Shown in pieces: positions 59,224-64,000 of a DNA stretch of 64,000 bases (the stretch's first letter is position 1; every line of letters begins with the position of its first letter). The translations under genes were made by a program, and so were the position numbers. Under the pieces are notes generated by a model that did not search any database, was not told the DNA's origin, and worked only from the letters and a program-made list of their open reading frames with translations. Source of the DNA: Candidatus Onthovicinus excrementipullorum (lineage in GTDB: Bacteria > Bacillota > Clostridia > Oscillospirales > Acutalibacteraceae); the NCBI GenBank assembly GCA_018712345.1, contig DVHG01000008.1, positions 1 to 64,000 of the forward strand, in the 5' to 3' direction.

Positions 59224-59863
59224 ATGATTTTTTTGACATCAAATGGATTGTCCAATCGGTTCCTGTTGAGACAGGCGGGGAAATATATCGATTCCGGAAA
59301 AGCTGCTCTCGTAGTGACCGCCGATCATGAATATAAAGAAAAAAATTATCATGTCAAGAGGCTCACTCGTGAACTTCAGGTACTTGGGCTTTGTGTTGAT
59401 TGCTTCGATTTTGATACCCAATCCCCATCTGAACTGATGCGGTATGATGTGGTGGAAATAATGGGGGGGCAATCCCTACTACCTCCTGAATTCCATAAAG
59501 GTCCATCATTTTTCCGATGCCTTAAAGGCATTTGCAGAAAGCAGGTGCTTGATCGGGTGCAGTGCCGGGTCTGTTGTTCTTACGCCGAGTCTGAAATTGA
59601 TCGATCTCTATACCCCTGAAATGAATATAGTGGAGTTAAAGGAACTGTCGGCATTGAATTTTACCAATAGACAAATTCTTCCACACTACAGCAGGTTTCT
59701 CAACCGTTACGACGCTTTTGAAGAAAGATGTTCTAAATATGAAAAAGAAAGTCGCAGTACGGTTATTCGTCTCAACGATGGAGAAGGCGTGTTTATTGAC
59801 GAGAATAATTCATTCATCGTACGAAAAAACAAGTTTCGATGTGCATCTATTGAGAAATTATAG
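59224..59863 (+). pseudogene. S51 peptidase/class-I amidotransferase-like protein with a G-tract frameshift
   Basis: The N-terminal part, MIFLTSNGLSNRFLLRQAG to EIMGG, is read in one frame; the rest, GGNPYYLLNSIKVHHFSDALKAF to IGCSAGSVVLTPSL (catalytic Ser in GCSAGS) and on to the stop at 59863, is in the next. The switch falls at a run of seven Gs (59463-59469). With six Gs the frame would read MGGNPYYLL, the standard family sequence. So this is a one-base insertion: true pseudogene, slipped-strand phase variation, or sequence error. The intact protein would be about 212 residues, dipeptidase E-like. AT-rich codon use. Confidence 0.82.
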
Positions 59864-59945
59864 TAGCATCTTTATGCTTGGTGAATAACGCAATTTGTAG
59901 ATGTTGAGCATATCTATTTAGTTCGGATCGGTAAGTACTGTAAAA

Positions 59946-60090
59946 GGCCTCCCCTGTGTAAGGGGAGGGGGACCGCCGTATGGCGGTGGAGGGGTTGTCG
60001 GTTGGAACCAATGGCTATTCTGTGATCTCTTTTCTGCAACAATCCCTCAGTCATCCTATCGGATGACAGCTCTCTTTACACAAGGGAGCC
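59946..60090. mobile_element. MITE-like palindromic repeat
   Basis: About 145 bp with imperfect terminal inverted repeats: GGCCTCCCCTGTGTAAGG on the left and the complement of GGCTCCCTTGTGTAAAGAG on the right. Internal hairpins include ACCGCC..GGCGGT and CATCCTATCGGATG, and there is an AATCCCTCAGTCA segment. I recall similar blocks being widespread in gut clostridia. No transposase is present. Confidence 0.65.
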
Positions 60091-60151
60091 GTGTGGTTTG
60101 TGCAGACTTAAATACTATCATTATTTATTTAACCATTAAGGAGGAATCACT

Positions 60152-60496
60152 ATGCCCTGTATCGAAGTGAAAACAAGTGTGAAAGCGACCAAGGAACAGA
60201 AGGATGAGCTCAAAGCCCGCCTGGGTCAGGATATCCGCACCATCCCCGGCAAGAGTGAGGCGTGGCTGATGGTCGTCATTGACGACGGGCTGGACGTCTA
60301 CTTTCAGGGCGACGGCGATACCCCGGCGGCCTTTATTGAGGTGAAGATCTACGGCCATGCGTCGCCGGAGGTGTTCGACGCCCTGACCGGAAAGATCACC
60401 GACGCCGTGCACGATGTGTTTGCCATCGACCCCGGCCGCGTCTACGTCAAGTACGAGGAAGTGGAGAACTGGGGCTTCAACGGCAGCAACCTCTGA
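60152..60496 (+). CDS. MIF/tautomerase superfamily protein
   Basis: A 114-residue protein starting MPCIEVKTSVKATKEQK, with AAGGAGG before the ATG. Pro2, the catalytic base of tautomerases, is present. The family pattern continues with SEAWLMVVIDDGLDVYFQGD and CysLess ends GRVYVKYEEVENWGFNGS, close to macrophage-migration-inhibitory-factor length. It may be a phenylpyruvate-type tautomerase. It lies 18 nt ahead of rmuC and is probably co-transcribed. Confidence 0.87.
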   Translation: MPCIEVKTSVKATKEQKDELKARLGQDIRTIPGKSEAWLMVVIDDGLDVYFQGDGDTPAAFIEVKIYGHASPEVFDALTGKITDAVHDVFAIDPGRVYVKYEEVENWGFNGSNL

Positions 60497-60514
60497 TCGC
60501 CGGGAGGAGTCAAT

Positions 60515-61852
60515 GTGATTGCAGAAATATTATCCCTGACAGCGGCGGTTCTGGCAGCCGCCGCTGTCATTTTACTGGTCGCAGAGCGCGTCTCACGCCG
60601 CCGCGCCCGGGAAAATACCCGACGCGATCAGGGGCAGATCGACCGGCTGGAGCGGGAGCTCGCAACGCTGAGTGAGCAGTCACGCCAGCTGATCGACGCC
60701 CTGGGCCGCGAGTTCTCCAACAGCCGGAATGAGAACGCCCGCCGCTTTCAGGAGCAGCGGGAGGATACCTCACGCGAGCTGAAACAGATGACGGACACGC
60801 TCAGCCGATCCCTGGCAGACATCCGGAACGACAATACGGAGAATGCCCGCCGTCAGAGCCAGGTCCTCAGTGAGTCCGTGGCCCGCATGGCGCAGAGCAA
60901 TGAGCAGAAGCTCGAACAGATGCGCGCCACGGTTGACGAAAAGTTGACCGCCACGCTCAACGAGCGGCTGGACAGCTCTTTTCAGGCGGTGGCGGCCCAG
61001 CTCGAGAGCGTCAATAAATCCCTCGGTGAGATGCGTGAGCTCTCCAGCGGTGTAACAAACAATATCCACTCCCTCAACCGCGTACTGACGAATGTCAAGG
61101 CACGCGGCACATGGGCGGAGGTGCAGCTTGAGGGCCTGCTTGAGCAGACAATCCCCCACATGTACGATAAAAATGTCGCCACTAACCAGCGCTCCAATAA
61201 GCGGGTGGAGTTCGCCGTGCGCATCCCGGAGAGCGACGGCTCGGGGCGTTTTACATACCTGCCCATCGACTCCAAGTTCCCCATGGAGGACTACTCGCGC
61301 CTGTGTGATGCGGCGGACCGCGGGGACGCGGCGGCCGTGGAGCAGTACAAAAAGGCGCTCGAGCAACGGGTTCGGGAGGAGGCAAAGGCTGTGCGGGAGT
61401 ACATCCACGTGCCGGACACCACGCCCTTTGCCATCCTGTACCTGGCCACGGAGGGGCTCTATGCAGAGATTACCTCCTCCCACAGTGGGCTGCCGGAGCA
61501 GCTCATCCGGGAGAATATCATGCTCGCCGGGCCGATGACCATCACCGCCCTGCTCAACTCGCTCTCCATCGGCTTCCGCGCCGTGACGATCAACGAGAAG
61601 GCCAATGAGATCCGCGCCCTGCTTGGGGCGGTCAAGCTCCAGTATGAGAAGTTCGGCGGCCTGCTTGAGAAAGCGCGCAAAAAGATAGATGAGGCCGGCG
61701 GCACCATTGACGATGCGCTGCGGCGCAATACCCTCATCAGCCGCAAGCTGAAAAATGCCGATGAGATTGACGCCGCCCGCGCACAGGAGCTGCTCGGGCT
61801 GCCGGACACCTTTGCCGGTGAAACAGATGACACGGAAAAGGCAGAGATCTGA
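60515..61852 (+). CDS. rmuC: DNA recombination protein RmuC
   Basis: A 445-residue protein starting GTG, with GGGAGGAG upstream. N-terminal TM about 2-23, a long coiled coil (about 35-190), then the RmuC nuclease-like domain with GTWAEVQLEGLLEQTIPHMYDKNV, YLPIDSKFPMEDYSRL and TPFAILYLATEGLYAEI. RmuC limits inversions at short repeats and protects DNA in bacteria. Family length and order are normal. Confidence 0.94.
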   Translation: MIAEILSLTAAVLAAAAVILLVAERVSRRRARENTRRDQGQIDRLERELATLSEQSRQLIDALGREFSNSRNENARRFQEQREDTSRELKQMTDTLSRSLADIRNDNTENARRQSQVLSESVARMAQSNEQKLEQMRATVDEKLTATLNERLDSSFQAVAAQLESVNKSLGEMRELSSGVTNNIHSLNRVLTNVKARGTWAEVQLEGLLEQTIPHMYDKNVATNQRSNKRVEFAVRIPESDGSGRFTYLPIDSKFPMEDYSRLCDAADRGDAAAVEQYKKALEQRVREEAKAVREYIHVPDTTPFAILYLATEGLYAEITSSHSGLPEQLIRENIMLAGPMTITALLNSLSIGFRAVTINEKANEIRALLGAVKLQYEKFGGLLEKARKKIDEAGGTIDDALRRNTLISRKLKNADEIDAARAQELLGLPDTFAGETDDTEKAEI

Positions 61853-61875
61853 AAACAATCTTCACAATTTGTCCC

Positions 61876-61904
61876 TTGAATAAAGCACTGTTTTATAATA
61901 TAAT
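61876..61904 (+). promoter_or_regulatory. Promoter of the esterase gene
   Basis: TTGAAT, 17 nt, TATAAT, about 45 nt upstream of the start at 61953. Confidence 0.75.
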
Positions 61905-61952
61905 GACAAAAGCGAAGCGATTTGATTTTACCGTAAAGGATGGGTGAGTTCC

Positions 61953-62810
61953 ATGGAAGGCATGGTGGATATTTTCGGAGTGGTGGACGCGGATAAGCCG
62001 TGGCGCGAGATGCTCGCCAAATACGAGCAGATCCCGCTGTATGACGGGGAGGTCCCGGATTATGATGAGAGCCTCGGCCAGCGCAAGCCGTCGATCACCT
62101 TTTTCCGCTCCAATGCGGAGCAGCCGCGCGGCTGTATAGTGGTAATGGCGGGCGGTTCCTATACGCACAAATCGGTGCCTGAGGGGGAGGATGTGGCCAA
62201 AAAGCTCAATGAGGTCGGTATTCATGCCGCGGTGCTCGATTATCGGGTGATCCCCTATGCGCACTCCGTGATCGTGGGCGATGCCAAGCGCGCCGTACGC
62301 TACCTGCGCTGCCACGCGGAGGAATTCGGCATTTTACCTGATAAAATCGGGGTGGAGGGCTTTTCCGCCGGTGGGAATCTGGCGGCGGTCACCTGCTTCC
62401 TCGGGGATGACGGGGATCCGAATGCGGCGGATCCTGTGGAGCGTGTCTCCTCCCGCCCGGATGCGGCGGTGCTCGGCTACGCGGCGATCAACTTTGTCAG
62501 TGAAGAGGATTTTGACGATGATGACGACGAGTTCAATATTATGAAATATTTTGAGTTTGTCTATCGGGATGGGATGCAGTTCCCGCCCGCGTTTATCTGG
62601 CAGTCCATGAGTGACGGCCTGATTAACTATCAGACCTCCCTCGACCTGTGCCGCACGCTCAAGCAGAAGCTGAACACCCCCGTGGAGATGCACCTGTTCC
62701 CCTATGGCGACCATGGGCAGGCCCTGGCGGATAAGGGCGAGCGGGCCGACGACCTCGCGTGTGTGTGGGGCGACCTGTGCAACCGCTGGCTGCTGCACTA
62801 CGGATTCTGA
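61953..62810 (+). CDS. Alpha/beta-hydrolase, acetyl-xylan-esterase-like
   Basis: A 285-residue protein. ATG 61953 is chosen; GTG 61944 and ATG 61962 are possible. There is no signal peptide. Oxyanion region VVMAGGSYTHKSVPEGE, nucleophile elbow VEGFSAGGNLAA (GxSxG), and acid/His region HLFPYGDHGQALAD. Such intracellular enzymes deacetylate xylo-oligosaccharides or related sugars (BD-FAE-like). An Asp-rich insert (DFDDDDDEF) lies near residue 188. The following GH3 gene supports a role in plant-glycan use. Confidence 0.87.
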   Translation: MEGMVDIFGVVDADKPWREMLAKYEQIPLYDGEVPDYDESLGQRKPSITFFRSNAEQPRGCIVVMAGGSYTHKSVPEGEDVAKKLNEVGIHAAVLDYRVIPYAHSVIVGDAKRAVRYLRCHAEEFGILPDKIGVEGFSAGGNLAAVTCFLGDDGDPNAADPVERVSSRPDAAVLGYAAINFVSEEDFDDDDDEFNIMKYFEFVYRDGMQFPPAFIWQSMSDGLINYQTSLDLCRTLKQKLNTPVEMHLFPYGDHGQALADKGERADDLACVWGDLCNRWLLHYGF

Positions 62811-62875
62811 TTTTTATGTGCGCTTTTGTACACTGCAATACATAAAAATATTCTAAGAATATTTGGAGGAAAACA

Positions 62876-64000
62876 ATGAAATACCAGGATATTATCAGTC
62901 AGCTCACTTTGGAGGAAAAGGCGGGGTTATGCTCCGGCCTGGACTTCTGGCATCTAAAGGGCGTCGAGCGCCTAGGCATTCCGTCCGTCATGGTATCGGA
63001 CGGCCCCCACGGCCTGCGCAAGCAGCAGGGCAAGGGCGACCACCTCGGCCTGAATGAGAGCGTCCCGTCCACCTGTTTCCCCACGGCGGTCACCACGGGG
63101 AGCTCCTGGGACCGCGATCTAATCCGCAGGATGGGAGAAGCGCTCGGCGAGGAGGCACTCAGCGAACGTGTGAGCGTTATCCTCGGGCCGGGGACCAACA
63201 TCAAGCGCTCCCCCCTGTGCGGCCGGAACTTCGAGTATTTTTCCGAGGACCCCTACCTTGCCGGTGAGATGGCGGCGGCCTATATCGCGGGCGTGCAGTC
63301 CAAGGGCGTGGGGACTTCGCTGAAACACTTCGCGGCCAACAGTCAGGAGACGCGCCGCGATATCTCCGAGTCCGTCATGGATGAGCGCACGCTGCGTGAG
63401 ATCTATCTGGCACCGTTTGAGCGGGCGGTCCGTCAGTCCCAGCCATGGACGGTCATGGCGGCCTATAACCTGCTGGATGGGATCTACTGCGCGGAGAATA
63501 AGCGCCTGCTTGACGATATCCTGCGTAAAGAGTGGGGCTTTAAGGGCATCGTTGTGACCGACTGGGGCGCGGAGAATGACCGCGTCCGCGGGATTGAGGC
63601 CGGGCAGAACCTGGAGATGCCCGCGTGCGACGGCATCAATGATGCCAAGCTGGTGGAAGCGGTGCGCTGCGGCGCACTGGATGAAGCGGTGCTGGATGAG
63701 TCCGTGGATGCGATTCTCGACCTGATCTACCGCGCCGCCGAGACACTGGAGAAGAATACAGATACGGAATATGACCGGACCTCCCACCACGAGCTGGCGC
63801 GGGAGATCGCGCGCGAGTCCATGGTTCTGCTGAAGAATGACGACGGCCTCCTGCCGCTCTCCGGTAAGGAAAAAGTGGCCGTGATCGGCGCGCTGGCCCG
63901 CTCTCCGCGGTATCAGGGCGCCGGCAGCTCCAAGATCAACCCCACTCGGCTGGACAACGCCTTTGACTGCCTGATCGACGGCGGGCTGAACGTGACGTAT
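62876..64000 (+). CDS. GH3 family beta-glycosidase, partial
   Basis: The first 375 codons of a GH3 enzyme that continues past the window end. The start [18 protein letters not shown] has TTTGGAGGA 7 nt upstream. Features: [52 protein letters not shown] and [10 protein letters not shown] with the nucleophile Asp. The C-terminal sandwich begins at [14 protein letters not shown]. No signal peptide, so a cytoplasmic beta-glucosidase or xylosidase. It lies 65 nt behind the esterase gene. Confidence 0.94.
   Translation, partial: MKYQDIISQLTLEEKAGLCSGLDFWHLKGVERLGIPSVMVSDGPHGLRKQQGKGDHLGLNESVPSTCFPTAVTTGSSWDRDLIRRMGEALGEEALSERVSVILGPGTNIKRSPLCGRNFEYFSEDPYLAGEMAAAYIAGVQSKGVGTSLKHFAANSQETRRDISESVMDERTLREIYLAPFERAVRQSQPWTVMAAYNLLDGIYCAENKRLLDDILRKEWGFKGIVVTDWGAENDRVRGIEAGQNLEMPACDGINDAKLVEAVRCGALDEAVLDESVDAILDLIYRAAETLEKNTDTEYDRTSHHELAREIARESMVLLKNDDGLLPLSGKEKVAVIGALARSPRYQGAGSSKINPTRLDNAFDCLIDGGLNVTY

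Noticed and set aside
59224-60151. Genomic island or phage remnant suggested by AT-rich S51 gene and repeat
   Set aside because: No integrase, transposase, or attachment-site duplication was found; a single MITE-like repeat explains the oddity.

Overview
The window looks like chromosome of a GC-rich, endospore-forming, gut-type Firmicute, probably an Oscillospirales/Ruminococcaceae-like clostridium. This is inferred from cotJA/cotJB and spoVT, AGGAGG-type ribosome binding sites with frequent TTG/GTG starts, TTGACA-17-TATAAT promoters, encoded tRNA CCA ends, and an NPxTG-type wall-anchored protein. No phage, integrase, transposase, CRISPR array or rRNA was seen.

Layout. 0-4.4 kb: P-loop protein, tRNA-Leu, a cotJ operon whose cotJC is cut to 36 codons, galU, a zinc-finger membrane protein and spoVT. 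4.6-11.9 kb: one surface-glycan operon read leftward from a consensus promoter (two GT2 transferases, a polymerase fused to a GT52-like sialyltransferase, a flippase, neuB). 12-16.7 kb: two PepSY proteins, a two-component system and a GH16 lipoprotein. 17-24 kb: ppk1-pfk, a serine hydrolase and a wall-anchored protein. 24.3-28.6 kb: rpsF-ssb-rpsR, then a Fur/Zur-type regulator divergent from znuACB with a perfect Zur-like box between them. 28.7-31 kb: an Mbeg1-like protein, an RHH protein and a TetR regulator with a 35-bp palindromic operator. 53-64 kb: Nudix proteins, a transglutaminase lipoprotein, tRNA-Arg, nadE, a frameshifted S51 peptidase, a MITE-like repeat, a MIF-like protein, rmuC, an esterase and a GH3 enzyme that runs off the end.

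The centre of interest is 31-52.6 kb, a cyclic-di-GMP island. It encodes a Cache hybrid histidine kinase, an HPt protein, a REC-HD-GYP phosphodiesterase and a GGDEF cyclase. Directly downstream of the cyclase, a consensus promoter and a GEMM-I (c-di-GMP-I) riboswitch with an intrinsic terminator precede about 13 kb of tightly packed genes: an unknown membrane-anchored protein, a 7TM HD-GYP protein, a 1015-residue membrane-anchored pseudo-hydrolase, a HEAT-repeat membrane protein, a processive BcsA-like GT2 synthase, two paralogous membrane-anchored TIM-barrel hydrolases with C-terminal carbohydrate-binding-like domains, and a coiled-coil DivIVA-like protein. A second GEMM-I riboswitch controls a secreted InlB-repeat protein. 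The inferred picture is that signal input sets c-di-GMP level, and c-di-GMP switches on or off synthesis and trimming of an uncharacterised exopolysaccharide together with an adhesin. The gene set resembles Bcs, Pss or Yda loci in logic but not in composition; no BcsB or PilZ protein was recognised.
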